Under the pieces are notes generated by a model, which was given only the letters and a program-made list of their open reading frames with translations, was not told the origin of the DNA and ran no database searches. The translations under genes and the position numbers were made by a program. DNA of 64,000 nt from WTGA01 sp965231865 (GTDB lineage: Bacteria; Pseudomonadota; Gammaproteobacteria; Arenicellales; Poriferihabitantaceae). The DNA lies in contig CBDDOJ010000002.1 of assembly GCA_965231865.1 (NCBI GenBank), positions 1,364,001-1,428,000 on the forward strand, written 5' to 3'. This document shows, one piece after another, positions 44,923-53,808 of the stretch; positions within the stretch are counted from its first letter, which is position 1; each line of letters starts with the position of its first letter.

Positions 44923-45000
44923 GGGGGTTCGACAGGCTTTGGCGCAGAAAACGGCCATAACCATGGACGCGTTCCTTTTTCCTGGACAGGTATAATCGAA

Positions 45001-45651
45001 ATGGGGGCCAACACGATTGCTGAAAACTCGAACCGGGTCCTGCCGGGAGGCCGGGACCCCTTCTGGTTGTTTGGGTACGGCTCCCTGATCTTCAAGGCCG
45101 ATTTCCCTTACCTTGAAAAACGGATCGCGCATATACGGGGCTGGGAGCGGCGGTTCTGGCAGGGGTCCCATGACCATCGGGGGACCGAAGAGGCCCCGGG
45201 CCGGGTCGTTACCCTGGTCGAAGTCGACCAGGCGGCCTGTTACGGCATGGCTTACCGCATTTCCCCGGACATTCTGCAGCACCTGGACTACCGGGAAAAA
45301 AACGGGTATCTGCGATTTTCGACCACCCTGGTTTTCAGTAACCACACCCGTGACCAGGGGTTGGTATACATTGCAACGCCCGACAATCCCGCGTTTCTGG
45401 GGCCGGCAACCGAGGCGGCCATCGCCCGGCAAATCTCCCGTTCTGCCGGGCCAAGCGGCCTGAACCGGGATTATCTCGTTGAGCTGGCGGCGGCGTTACG
45501 GTCCATTTGTGCACCGGATGCTCATGTTTTTGAAATCGAAAGGCAGCTCAATGCCATTCAGCAGGGCAGTCAACCTGCCGCCGGCCCCCTCAAATCCCCA
45601 CCGGGGAATCCAGGGTCTACATCAATGAATCCTCAAACGGGTAGGTGGTAA
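45001..45651 (+). CDS. ChaC-like gamma-glutamylcyclotransferase
   Basis: 216 residues. The FGYGSLI substrate-binding loop (24-30), RFWQGSHDHRG and the catalytic Glu99 in HLDYREKNGY identify the glutathione-specific ChaC branch, which releases 5-oxoproline and Cys-Gly from glutathione. The C-terminal 25 residues (SPPGNPGSTS region) are low-complexity and overlap the convergent M24 gene by 35 bp; this tail may be dispensable. The role in glutathione turnover is inferred from the family. Confidence 0.87.
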   Translation: MGANTIAENSNRVLPGGRDPFWLFGYGSLIFKADFPYLEKRIAHIRGWERRFWQGSHDHRGTEEAPGRVVTLVEVDQAACYGMAYRISPDILQHLDYREKNGYLRFSTTLVFSNHTRDQGLVYIATPDNPAFLGPATEAAIARQISRSAGPSGLNRDYLVELAAALRSICAPDAHVFEIERQLNAIQQGSQPAAGPLKSPPGNPGSTSMNPQTGRW

Positions 45652-46846
45652 GCAATTCGCACCCCTTATCGGTGACCAGAACCTGCTGTTCCAGCTTCAC
45701 CCCATCGGTTTCCCCGGCAGCTCCCATATAGCTTTCCACGCAGATCACCATTCCCGGTTCGAACTGGCCGTCATACGCGTTCGCTCCGCGAAATCCCGGC
45801 TTGATCTGGGGGAATTCATCACACAATCCCACGGCATGCATGATGCAGGGGTAGGCATTTTGCCGGAATTCCTCCGGCACGGGGAAGGCTTTTTCCTGGA
45901 TTTCAAAAAACGACAGGCCGGGTCGGACGAGTTGCATATTGTGTTCGATTTCCGCCATTGCCAACCGGTAAATCTCCTTTTGCCGCCGGGTTGGCCTGTC
46001 CGGCCCGCAATGAATCGTTCTGGAAATATCCGCAAAATAGCCATTGGGACCGATCATGTCGGTATCAAACCCAACCAGGTCCCCGGATTCAACTTTTCGT
46101 TCCGAGGCTTCCCGTAACCAGGGATTGATCCGTGGTCCCGAGGCCAGCATCCTGCCATCATGCCAATCCCCATTGTTGGCGATATTGGCATAGTTCAGCA
46201 GTCCCCAGAGCTGCAATTCGGATACCCCGGGTCTCAGTACCTGTTTGACCTTGTTGATGCCGTGTTCCGCGACGGCAATCGCCCACCGCATGCAGGCAAT
46301 CTCATCGTCGGACTTGATGGTCCGGGCCTCTTCAGCGATGGGGGAGCCGTCAATGGCTTCAATGCCGAGATCCAGAAGTGCCCGGGTCAGGCTGGGATTG
46401 ACATATTCCAGCGCCACACGACGGCAGTCGGTTCCCATCTCAACAAGGTATGCGGCGATCTCCCGGGCGAGCCGGACGGCATAGTCCGCCAGCAAATGAC
46501 CCCCTTCGAAAAAGGACAGGGGTTGTCCCTGGCGCATATCCAGGGTTCCGGGGTCCGGTTCGTATCCATTGTAGAGCACGATTTTTCCTTCCACCGGGAC
46601 AAACATGTAGGTGGTGGGGATGTGCGCCTGGAACAGGGCATAGTTTCGGTAGTTGGCGGCATAGCGCATGCTGATGGGATTGACCAGCATGCACATGGCC
46701 GCCCCGGCCTTTTTGATTTCCATCCGCATCCTGGCATCGCGGTAGGCATGCATCCTTTCGAAATCAATGACCGGCGGTTCCCGGTAGCGGCTTAAATCAC
46801 TCCACTGGTCGTCCAGGACAACCTGGTCTGGAGAAACTGTATTCAT
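45617..46846 (-). CDS. DddP-like M24 family metallopeptidase paralogue
   Basis: 409 residues. It shares the SGPRxNPW motif and C-terminal architecture with the dddP product at 12-13.3 kb and keeps all metal ligands: Asp261, Asp263, Asp273, His337, Glu371 and Glu386. It also keeps the DddP catalytic Asp343 in HAVGLCDE. The N-terminal domain differs: the ATDSTNMQLW region of DddP is replaced by AANYRNYALFQAH. It could be a second DMSP lyase, as two DddP copies have been described in Oceanimonas, or a creatinase/Xaa-Pro-type hydrolase on another substrate. It is last in a minus-strand operon after a DUF6314-like protein and a class V PLP enzyme. Confidence 0.82.
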   Translation of the reverse strand: MNTVSPDQVVLDDQWSDLSRYREPPVIDFERMHAYRDARMRMEIKKAGAAMCMLVNPISMRYAANYRNYALFQAHIPTTYMFVPVEGKIVLYNGYEPDPGTLDMRQGQPLSFFEGGHLLADYAVRLAREIAAYLVEMGTDCRRVALEYVNPSLTRALLDLGIEAIDGSPIAEEARTIKSDDEIACMRWAIAVAEHGINKVKQVLRPGVSELQLWGLLNYANIANNGDWHDGRMLASGPRINPWLREASERKVESGDLVGFDTDMIGPNGYFADISRTIHCGPDRPTRRQKEIYRLAMAEIEHNMQLVRPGLSFFEIQEKAFPVPEEFRQNAYPCIMHAVGLCDEFPQIKPGFRGANAYDGQFEPGMVICVESYMGAAGETDGVKLEQQVLVTDKGCELLTTYPFEDSLM

Positions 46847-46931
46847 TTCAATTGGTTATGAATGAAATTAGAAATTATCATGAAAGTATACCCGGACGCA
46901 TGGGTATCGACAGGGCCCGGGGAGGGCTCTC

Positions 46932-47474
46932 CTATCGGTATCGATAGACCAGATGCTCATTTTTCGCGGGGCCTTCGATTTTCCATCGCAGGGTCAGGCC
47001 TTCACCGTCCGCGCACAGGTCCAGAGTATACCGGTCCCGGTTGCAGAGGTGAGGGACGGCCGATTTCAGGAGGTGCCGGTTCTGCCGGTCGTGCACCAGT
47101 TCGGCAAGATGGACCGGGTTTTGCCTGCCATAGCGGAGATGGGACAGCGAAATGCCCCGGTGCGGGTCATGCAGTGTCCATCGGTAGGTGTTGGAAAAGT
47201 CCAGTTCACGGTGGCCGGGCCCCGATTTCCCCGAATCCAGTTCCGGATTCCATTTGCCGGTCTCCCTGAACACGAGGGTGTGATCGTTTTCGGCGGAGAC
47301 ATCGACCCGGCCGCGGCCCTCTCCATTCCACCCCGTGGTACCGGTCAGTGACCGGGCGGTAAATTCCAGCCTGGAGACGTTTCCCAGTACCTGCCATATC
47401 CGGGTGCAGACATGCCCCGGACTGGCGGCTTCCCCGGGCGCTTTCGGTTCAGTGAAGTGCACGGTCCAGCGCAA
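46932..47474 (-). CDS. DUF6314-like small protein
   Basis: 180 residues. The pattern of a lipocalin-like or bile-acid-like barrel is suggested by GWNGEGRGRVDV, SNTYRWTLHD and the late VPHLCNRDRYTLDL followed by WKIEGPAKNEHLVYRY, which fits the DUF6314 layout (HPC-D-Y then V-GP-K). No signal peptide or membrane helix is seen. Its start lies 26 bp inside the end of the class V gene, so it is co-translated. Function unknown. Confidence 0.6.
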   Translation of the reverse strand: MRWTVHFTEPKAPGEAASPGHVCTRIWQVLGNVSRLEFTARSLTGTTGWNGEGRGRVDVSAENDHTLVFRETGKWNPELDSGKSGPGHRELDFSNTYRWTLHDPHRGISLSHLRYGRQNPVHLAELVHDRQNRHLLKSAVPHLCNRDRYTLDLCADGEGLTLRWKIEGPAKNEHLVYRYR

Positions 47475-48696
47475 TCAGTATCTTTTCAATGTCTTCCCGG
47501 CGGTTGTAATGCACCAGTGAAATCCGTACAACGCCCTCTTCGGGATCGATTCCCAGGTCGTTGATCAGGCGATGGGCGTAGAAATGGCCGCTTTCACACC
47601 CCACATTCATGCCCTGCATTTTGGAGGACACTTCCCGGGCCGATTGCTTCAGGGGCTGGAACGCGATGGTGGGCACCCGGTCATCGTCCCGGATGTGGGA
47701 TTTGCCGATCAGGCGGACATTCGCCGCGTTGTCCAGAAAGTCCAGGATCGGTTCAGCAAGGTGACTTTCCTGTTCACGGATCAGGTGGTGGAGGTTCTGC
47801 ATTGTTGTCAACTCATCCGCCGCAGGGTGGAGTTCGCCTCCGTAGTGATGCTGGTGCAGGTCATTGAAGTAATCCAGCACCCCGGCACAAGCGGCGACCT
47901 CGGCATGCTGGGGACCGGCCGGATTGAACCATTGCCGGGCCTGTCCGGTATTGAAGTAGTGGCACTGGGGAGTCAGCGCGTTCCCGAGGTCCCGGTTCAC
48001 ATACATGAGGCTCTGATGCGGCCCGTATACCTTGTAGAGGCTGAACGCGTAGCCGTCAACGCCCAGTGACCTGAGGTCGCAGATATGATGGGGGGCATAG
48101 GCCACCGCGTCGACGAATACCCTTGCCCGGGACCGTTGTTTGATCCGGTCCGTAATTTCCCTGATCGGATTCACGGCCCCGACGATGTTTGAGCAATGGG
48201 GAAAAAAGACCCATTGGGTCTTCTCGGTCAGGAGTTCATCCAGACCATCGGGGTCCAACAGGCCGCTGTGTGCATCCACGGACCATTGACGAATTCTGGC
48301 CCCCTTTTCTTCGGCCTTGCGCCGCCATGCGCCACTGTTCGCTTCATGGTCCTGGTTGGTGACAATGATTTCATCCCCTTCAGACAGCGCCGCGCCGATG
48401 GACTGGGCCATGACATAGGTATTCATGGAGGTGGACGGACCGATTGTCAACTCCGACGGGGAGATGTTCAATGCAGCGGCCCAGCCACGGATGGCCCGGT
48501 CCATGGCCTCCCCGGCCTGGCTGGAAGGGGAATACCGTTCATAAGGCTGAACCCGGGTGTGGGCATTGTAGTGTTCCATAATGGAATTGACCGGATTGGC
48601 GACATAGCTGCCCCCGGCACTGGAACAGAATACGAATTCAGGGTCGTCCTGTAACTGGTCAAACCGGGTTCTCACAAAATCAATGTCGAGTTTCAT
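47449..48696 (-). CDS. Class V PLP-dependent aminotransferase (cysteine desulfurase-like)
   Basis: 415 residues from ATG 48696; an in-frame ATG 16 codons upstream gives a longer form without family similarity. PLP contacts: GPSTSMNTYVMAQS phosphate loop, VTNQDHEANSGAWR, Asp196 in VFVDAVAYAPHH, and Lys222 in FSLYKVYGPH. Typical cysteine desulfurase Cys-loop features are not evident. Distant from the other class V enzyme at 20.8 kb. It is the first gene of the operon with a DUF6314-like protein and the DddP-like M24 protein. The substrate is unknown. Confidence 0.85.
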   Translation of the reverse strand: MKLDIDFVRTRFDQLQDDPEFVFCSSAGGSYVANPVNSIMEHYNAHTRVQPYERYSPSSQAGEAMDRAIRGWAAALNISPSELTIGPSTSMNTYVMAQSIGAALSEGDEIIVTNQDHEANSGAWRRKAEEKGARIRQWSVDAHSGLLDPDGLDELLTEKTQWVFFPHCSNIVGAVNPIREITDRIKQRSRARVFVDAVAYAPHHICDLRSLGVDGYAFSLYKVYGPHQSLMYVNRDLGNALTPQCHYFNTGQARQWFNPAGPQHAEVAACAGVLDYFNDLHQHHYGGELHPAADELTTMQNLHHLIREQESHLAEPILDFLDNAANVRLIGKSHIRDDDRVPTIAFQPLKQSAREVSSKMQGMNVGCESGHFYAHRLINDLGIDPEEGVVRISLVHYNRREDIEKILIALDRALH

Positions 48697-48886
48697 GTGG
48701 ATATCATGGGTGTGGAAGACTTCAGGGACAAGGGCCGACACCATAAACGAGTCGAATTTTACATGCCCGGGATGGGAACATGTTGTTCATATGGACAGAG
48801 CCCCGTGGTTCAGGCGATGTAAACCTGCTCTTGTGATGATAGAATAGAACCCCATATTATGCCTGACACGCTTTCATAACGAAAAC

Positions 48887-49219
48887 ATGCAAACTGACCT
48901 GAAAATCAGTGGCGACGCAGTAAACAGAATCAACGAACTGCTGACCACAAAAAACAACCCGGATCTCATGTTGCGGGTCTATATCCAGGGAGGCGGGTGT
49001 TCCGGTTTTCAATACGGATTCCAGTTCGACGAAAACCCGCAGCAGGATGATATCACCCTGGAGCAGAAAGGGATCACAGTGCTCGTGGATATGCTCAGCC
49101 TGCAATACCTGGCCGGTGCCGAGATTGATTACAAGGACGATATTATGGGAAGCCGGTTCCTGGTAAACAACCCCAATGCGTCGGCGACCTGCGGTTGTGG
49201 TTCATCGTTTTCAATCTGA
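48887..49219 (+). CDS. erpA: Iron-sulfur cluster insertion protein ErpA
   Basis: 110 residues, A-type carrier. Cluster-binding Cys38 (GGGCSGFQYGFQF), Cys102 and Cys104 (TCGCGSSF). The Asp-Tyr-rich DYKDDIMGSRFLVNNPNA segment distinguishes ErpA from IscA. It receives Fe-S clusters and delivers them to apoproteins, including isoprenoid synthesis enzymes in E. coli. It stands alone, divergent from the class V gene. Confidence 0.94.
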   Translation: MQTDLKISGDAVNRINELLTTKNNPDLMLRVYIQGGGCSGFQYGFQFDENPQQDDITLEQKGITVLVDMLSLQYLAGAEIDYKDDIMGSRFLVNNPNASATCGCGSSFSI

Positions 49220-49435
49220 ACCTGCTTTTTCGGTCGGGTCCGGTTTGCCTCCATTTTCACGGTTCAGGTACCCCCTCGGTTCCGGACCATTGCTGGACTG
49301 ACCCCGTTTCATCGTGCCCGGTGTTCCCCTGCTCCGGGTGAGCTACGGGAATACCGCCTGCCGGCCGTTTCCCTGCCCGTGAAATGGCCGGTCTTTCTGA
49401 AATTGTTTGTTTGCACCAATAATTGCTGAATTTTC

Positions 49436-49463
49436 CTTGAGCTTTCTCCCCTCATCCCCATAT
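49436..49463 (+). promoter_or_regulatory. Sigma-32 heat-shock promoter of grpE
   Basis: CTTGAGC (49436-49442), a 13-bp spacer and CCCCATAT (49456-49463) match the RpoH consensus CTTGAAA-N13-CCCCATNT with two mismatches in the -35 element. It lies 45 bp before the grpE ATG, giving a normal untranslated leader. Confidence 0.85.
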
Positions 49464-49507
49464 TCTGGACAATATTTCATTACATTAACCCAGATATCAG
49501 AAGAAAT

Positions 49508-50176
49508 ATGAATCAACAATCCGAATCACAGAAAAATCAATCCGTTGATGAGACTGAATCCCAATCCGAAACGGAATTGGATGCACAGGATGAATCGGTA
49601 TCCCGGGAACAACCGGAACACTCCGAATCGGACTCCGTGGAGGAAGCACAAACCGGCGACTCCTTCGAATCCGGTCTGGAAGGGGCCAGCCGGGAAGAAA
49701 TCATTGGGATGCTGAATGATCGAAACAGCGAGATTGATGAAATGAAGGATGGGTATATTCGCGCCAAGGCAGAGGTGGAAAATGTACGGCGCCGAAGTCA
49801 GAAGGAAATCGTATCCGCCCGCAAATACGCCATTGAAGGATTTGCCCAGGAATTGCTGAGCGTCATCGACAGCCTGGACCAGGCATCGAAAGTGGAAATG
49901 GACGAATCCAGCGGGGAAGCGGTTGTGAAGATGAAAGAAGGGCTGGAATTGACGCGCAAGCAGCTGAAAAATGCCATGGAAAAATTTGGAGTTTCCGAAG
50001 TGGAAGCGGCACCCGGGGTCAAGTTTGACCCCGCCGTACATCAGGCAATCAGCATGGTGGAGAGCCGGGAAATCGAACCTGAGCACATTCTCGATGTGAT
50101 GCAAACGGGTTTTACGCTTAAGGACCGGCTATTGCGGCCGGCCATGGTGGTGATTGCAAAAAGCGCTGAAAACTAG
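49508..50176 (+). CDS. grpE: Nucleotide exchange factor GrpE
   Basis: 222 residues. The first about 60 residues are acidic, Glu/Ser-rich and disordered (longer than in E. coli). A long coiled coil follows (DGYIRAKAEVENVRRRSQKE), then the C-terminal beta domain with VEAAPGVKFDPAVHQAI and TGFTLKDRLLRPAMVVIAK. GrpE releases ADP from DnaK. It is the first gene of the grpE-dnaK-dnaJ cluster and sits behind a sigma-32 promoter. Confidence 0.96.
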   Translation: MNQQSESQKNQSVDETESQSETELDAQDESVSREQPEHSESDSVEEAQTGDSFESGLEGASREEIIGMLNDRNSEIDEMKDGYIRAKAEVENVRRRSQKEIVSARKYAIEGFAQELLSVIDSLDQASKVEMDESSGEAVVKMKEGLELTRKQLKNAMEKFGVSEVEAAPGVKFDPAVHQAISMVESREIEPEHILDVMQTGFTLKDRLLRPAMVVIAKSAEN

Positions 50177-50277
50177 AATAGATTTGAATGGATAGCACCG
50201 TGAAATTACTTGTTATTCAATAATTAACCCTTATATCAAAGTCAGAAATCAGACCAGGTTTATTGAGGACCCTGCAA

Positions 50278-52218
50278 ATGTCAAAAATTATAGGTATCGA
50301 TCTTGGAACCACCAACTCCTGCGTGGCGGTCATGGAGGGAAGCACTCCCAAGGTAATTGAAAACAGCGAGGGAGATCGCACAACTCCATCCATCGTTGCC
50401 TTTACCAAGGACAGCGATGTGCTGGTGGGCCAGTCGGCCAAGCGGCAATCGGTCACCAACCCTGAAAATACCGTTTTCGCCGTAAAGCGGCTCATTGGGC
50501 GCCGGTTCGATGAAAATCTCGTGCAGCGGGACATCGATCTCATGCCGTACAAGATCGTTAAGGCAAAAAACGGGGATGCCTGGGTGGAAGCCGGCGGCAA
50601 ACAGATGGCCGCCCCCGAAATTTCCGCGCGGATCCTGCAGAAAATGAAGCAGACTGCGGAAGATTATCTGGGAGAAGAGGTTACCGAAGCGGTGATCACG
50701 GTCCCGGCATACTTCAATGACTCACAGCGCCAGGCGACCAAGGATGCAGGCAAGATCGCAGGGCTTGAGGTCAAGCGAATCATCAACGAGCCGACGGCGG
50801 CAGCACTGGCGTATGGGATGGACAAGGCCAAGGGCGACCGGAAAATCGCCGTCTACGATCTGGGTGGCGGAACGTTCGACGTATCCATTATCGAGATTGC
50901 GGAGATCGAGGGCGAGCACCAGTTTGAAGTGTTGTCAACCAATGGCGACACCTTCCTGGGCGGCGAGGATTTTGATCGAAGACTGATTGATTACCTGGCC
51001 GATGAATTTCGCAAAGACCAGGGCATGGACCTTCGGGGCGACCCCCTGGCCATGCAGCGCCTGAAGGAAGGCGCCGAGAAGGCGAAAATTGAATTGTCGT
51101 CCAGTGCGCAGACGGAAGTGAACCTGCCCTATATCACCGCAGATGCCAGCGGTCCCAAGCATTTGACCATGAAGCTGAGCCGGGCAAAACTGGAGTCGCT
51201 GGTGGATGATTTGCTGCAGCGTACCCTGAAGCCCTGCCGAACCGCTTTGCAGGATGCAGGGCTCAAAGCCACTGAAATCGATGACGTGATACTCGTCGGC
51301 GGGCAGACACGCATGCCCAAGGTGCATGAAGTGGTGGGGAATTTCTTTGGAAAGGAAGCACGCCGGGATGTCAATCCTGACGAAGCCGTGGCCATGGGCG
51401 CGGCCATCCAGGGCGGAGTCCTGGGCGGCGATGTCAAGGATGTATTGCTGCTGGATGTCACCCCGCTTTCTCTGGGGATCGAAACCCTGGGCGGCGTCAT
51501 GACCAAGCTGGTTGAGAAGAACACCACGATACCGACCCATGCGAGCCAGGTTTTTTCCACGGCAGACGACAACCAGAGCGCGGTGACGGTACATGTTCTC
51601 CAGGGCGAACGTGAAGTGGCGAGTGGCAACAAGTCCCTCGGGCGTTTCGACCTGACGGAGATACCGCCTGCGCCGAGAGGCCTTCCCCAGATTGAGGTGT
51701 CATTCGATATTGATTCCAATGGGATACTGAATGTGTCGGCCAAGGACAAAGCGACCGGCAAGGAGAACAAGATTGTCATCAAGTCCAGTTCCGGCCTGTC
51801 CGACGAGGAAATCGAGAAAATGGTGCAGGATGCGGAAGAGCATGCCGAGGAAGACAGGAAAACCCGGGAGCTGGTGGATGCCAGGAACCAGGGTGAGGCC
51901 ATCATTCACGGCGTGCAGAAATCCATGAATGAACTCGGCGACAAGGTGGAAGCCGGGGAAAAGGAGAGCATCGAGTCGGCGATTTCAGAACTTGAAGCCG
52001 TGTTGAAAGACGATGATCTGGAAGCCATTACTGCGAAAACCCAGGCATTGACCCAGGTCAGTCATAAACTTGCCGAGCAGATGTATGCCCAGGCACAGGC
52101 GGGGCAGGGCGAGGACGGTGACGGCGATTCCGTCCAGAAGGATTCTGCCGGTCCCGATGATGTGGTGGACGCCGAGTTTGAAGAAGTGGACGAGGACAAG
52201 AAGAAACCCCGGGATTAA
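50278..52218 (+). CDS. dnaK: Chaperone protein DnaK
   Basis: 646 residues from ATG 50278; five upstream codons are open but belong to the leader. The actin-like ATPase domain opens with KIIGIDLGTTNSCVAV and contains the DLGGGTFDVSI phosphate loop. The substrate-binding domain and the disordered tail ending EVDEDKKKPRD follow. It is the Hsp70 that folds nascent and stress-damaged proteins with DnaJ and GrpE. A weaker sigma-32-like pair (CTTGTTA near 50212, CCCTTATAT near 50228) precedes it and may give extra expression. Confidence 0.98.
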   Translation: MSKIIGIDLGTTNSCVAVMEGSTPKVIENSEGDRTTPSIVAFTKDSDVLVGQSAKRQSVTNPENTVFAVKRLIGRRFDENLVQRDIDLMPYKIVKAKNGDAWVEAGGKQMAAPEISARILQKMKQTAEDYLGEEVTEAVITVPAYFNDSQRQATKDAGKIAGLEVKRIINEPTAAALAYGMDKAKGDRKIAVYDLGGGTFDVSIIEIAEIEGEHQFEVLSTNGDTFLGGEDFDRRLIDYLADEFRKDQGMDLRGDPLAMQRLKEGAEKAKIELSSSAQTEVNLPYITADASGPKHLTMKLSRAKLESLVDDLLQRTLKPCRTALQDAGLKATEIDDVILVGGQTRMPKVHEVVGNFFGKEARRDVNPDEAVAMGAAIQGGVLGGDVKDVLLLDVTPLSLGIETLGGVMTKLVEKNTTIPTHASQVFSTADDNQSAVTVHVLQGEREVASGNKSLGRFDLTEIPPAPRGLPQIEVSFDIDSNGILNVSAKDKATGKENKIVIKSSSGLSDEEIEKMVQDAEEHAEEDRKTRELVDARNQGEAIIHGVQKSMNELGDKVEAGEKESIESAISELEAVLKDDDLEAITAKTQALTQVSHKLAEQMYAQAQAGQGEDGDGDSVQKDSAGPDDVVDAEFEEVDEDKKKPRD

Positions 52219-52297
52219 CGGTTGAACCGGGGAAACCCCCGGAGGATTGAACCGGAAGGAAGGTCATGATGGTTTCGAAATTTCCTGGACAGGTCTG

Positions 52298-53419
52298 ATG
52301 TCAAAGCGAGATTATTACGAGATACTCGGCGTTGGTCGGGAGGCCAGCAGCGATGAGCTTAAAAAAGCCTATCGCAGGCTGGCCATGAAGCATCATCCTG
52401 ACCGCAACCAGAACAGTCCGGAATCCGAGGAAAAGTTCAAGGAAGCCAAGGAAGCCTACAGTGTGCTGGGCGACCCCCAGAAGCGCTCCGCCTATGACCA
52501 GTTTGGACATGCCGGCGTGGATGCCTCGGGTGGTGCGGGTGCGGGTGCTGCCGGATTCGGCGATGTTTTTGGCGATATCTTTGGCGATATCTTTGGCGGG
52601 GGTTCAGCCGGTGGAGGACGGCGGTCCCGGGGGTCGGACCTGCGCTACCGGCTGAGCTTGACCCTTGAAGAAGCCGTCCATGGCGTCGAGAAGCAGATTC
52701 GTGTTCCAAAAAGGGAGAACTGCGGGACCTGCGGGGGGTCGGGTTCCAGGCCGGGTTCAGAACCTTCAACCTGCGGTACCTGCCATGGACAGGGGCAGGT
52801 ACGAAGGCAACAGGGTTTTTTCTCTGTCCAGCAGACCTGTCCGAGCTGCCAGGGGCAGGGAAAGGTCATCAGCGACCCGTGTTCTTCCTGTCATGGCCGG
52901 GGGCTGGTCCAGGTGGAAAAGACCCTGTCGGTGAAAATTCCCGCGGGGGTGGATGATGGAGACCAGGTGCGGCTGAGTGGAGAAGGTGAAAGCGGGGGCC
53001 AGGGCACTGTGAACGGAGATCTCTACGTACAGGTCAGGCTGAAGAAACACGATATCTTCGAAAGGGAGGGAGATGATCTTTATTGCGAGGTTCCCGTGGG
53101 GTTTACGACCATGGCCCTGGGGGGCAGTATTGAGATCCCAACCCTTTCCGGTCGCGCCAACCTGAAGATTCCCTATGAAAGCCAATCCGGGCGGGTTTTC
53201 CGGCTGCGGGACAAGGGAGTCAAAAACGTTCGCAATGGGCGGCAGGGAGACCTGTACTGTAAAGTGGTCATTGAAACCCCGGTGAACCTGACAAAAGAAC
53301 AGAAAAAGATTCTGGCCGAACTGGACAAGAGTATAAAAAGAGGCGGGGGTCGTCATTCACCACGGGGCAGTTCGTGGACGGACAGGATAAAATCCTTCTT
53401 TGATGAGCTCGTTTCCTGA
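52298..53419 (+). CDS. dnaJ: Chaperone protein DnaJ
   Basis: 373 residues from ATG 52298. J domain with HPD (MKHHPDRNQ), a Gly/Phe-rich linker (about 70-115, repeated GDIFGDIFGG), four CxxCxGxG zinc repeats (CGTCGGSG, CGTCHGQG, CPSCQGQG, CSSCHGRG) and two C-terminal beta domains. It stimulates DnaK ATPase and delivers substrates. The dnaK-dnaJ gap contains a 6-bp GC stem-loop (52227-52242) that could reduce read-through. Its stop overlaps a downstream inverted repeat. Confidence 0.97.
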   Translation: MSKRDYYEILGVGREASSDELKKAYRRLAMKHHPDRNQNSPESEEKFKEAKEAYSVLGDPQKRSAYDQFGHAGVDASGGAGAGAAGFGDVFGDIFGDIFGGGSAGGGRRSRGSDLRYRLSLTLEEAVHGVEKQIRVPKRENCGTCGGSGSRPGSEPSTCGTCHGQGQVRRQQGFFSVQQTCPSCQGQGKVISDPCSSCHGRGLVQVEKTLSVKIPAGVDDGDQVRLSGEGESGGQGTVNGDLYVQVRLKKHDIFEREGDDLYCEVPVGFTTMALGGSIEIPTLSGRANLKIPYESQSGRVFRLRDKGVKNVRNGRQGDLYCKVVIETPVNLTKEQKKILAELDKSIKRGGGRHSPRGSSWTDRIKSFFDELVS

Positions 53420-53459
53420 CGGATTCCGGCTCTGCCAGCGCCGGTTGCAGGGAATCCGT
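53419..53459 (+). terminator. Inverted repeat after dnaJ, possible terminator
   Basis: ACGGATTCC (53419-53427) pairs with GGAATCCGT (53451-53459) around a loop that itself contains a GGC/GCC helix. No T run follows, so termination would need Rho or protein help. It marks the end of the heat-shock operon. Confidence 0.5.
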
Positions 53460-53808
53460 ACTGCCGGGTATCTGGGAAGAGCGGTGGCACTGGAGGTGCA
53501 TCCATGAGGGCCCCTGGTTTGAAATCCGAATGAATGGCCGGTGAGTACATCCTTGGTTTACCTAAAATAATTTTTTTTAAACATTGGGTTATAATAAAAA
53601 TCTCCAATCAGTATTGTATATTGACAACGGGATTAAACGGCCAATCCATGCAGACACCCAGTCCAGGACAGGTCCGGCTGAACGGGCCGGGAAGACCCGC
53701 TGCCGCGTCCAGGGGGGTGATGCACCCCATGGATGCCATCCCCCATAGCCGGCAATCCTGACTGGCTCCGGGAACCACGCACATGCCATCCCTATCCCCG
53801 GTATTGTG
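53460..53808. other. Intergenic region before the helicase gene
   Basis: No gene. It contains a sharp A/T-rich patch (about 53560-53625) in otherwise G+C-rich DNA, with TATAAT at 53590-53595, but no good -35 at the right distance. It probably carries the helicase promoter. Confidence 0.4.

Noticed and set aside
53534..53761. 75-codon frame in the dnaJ-helicase gap
   Set aside because: Spans an A/T-rich promoter-like tract, with no family similarity.
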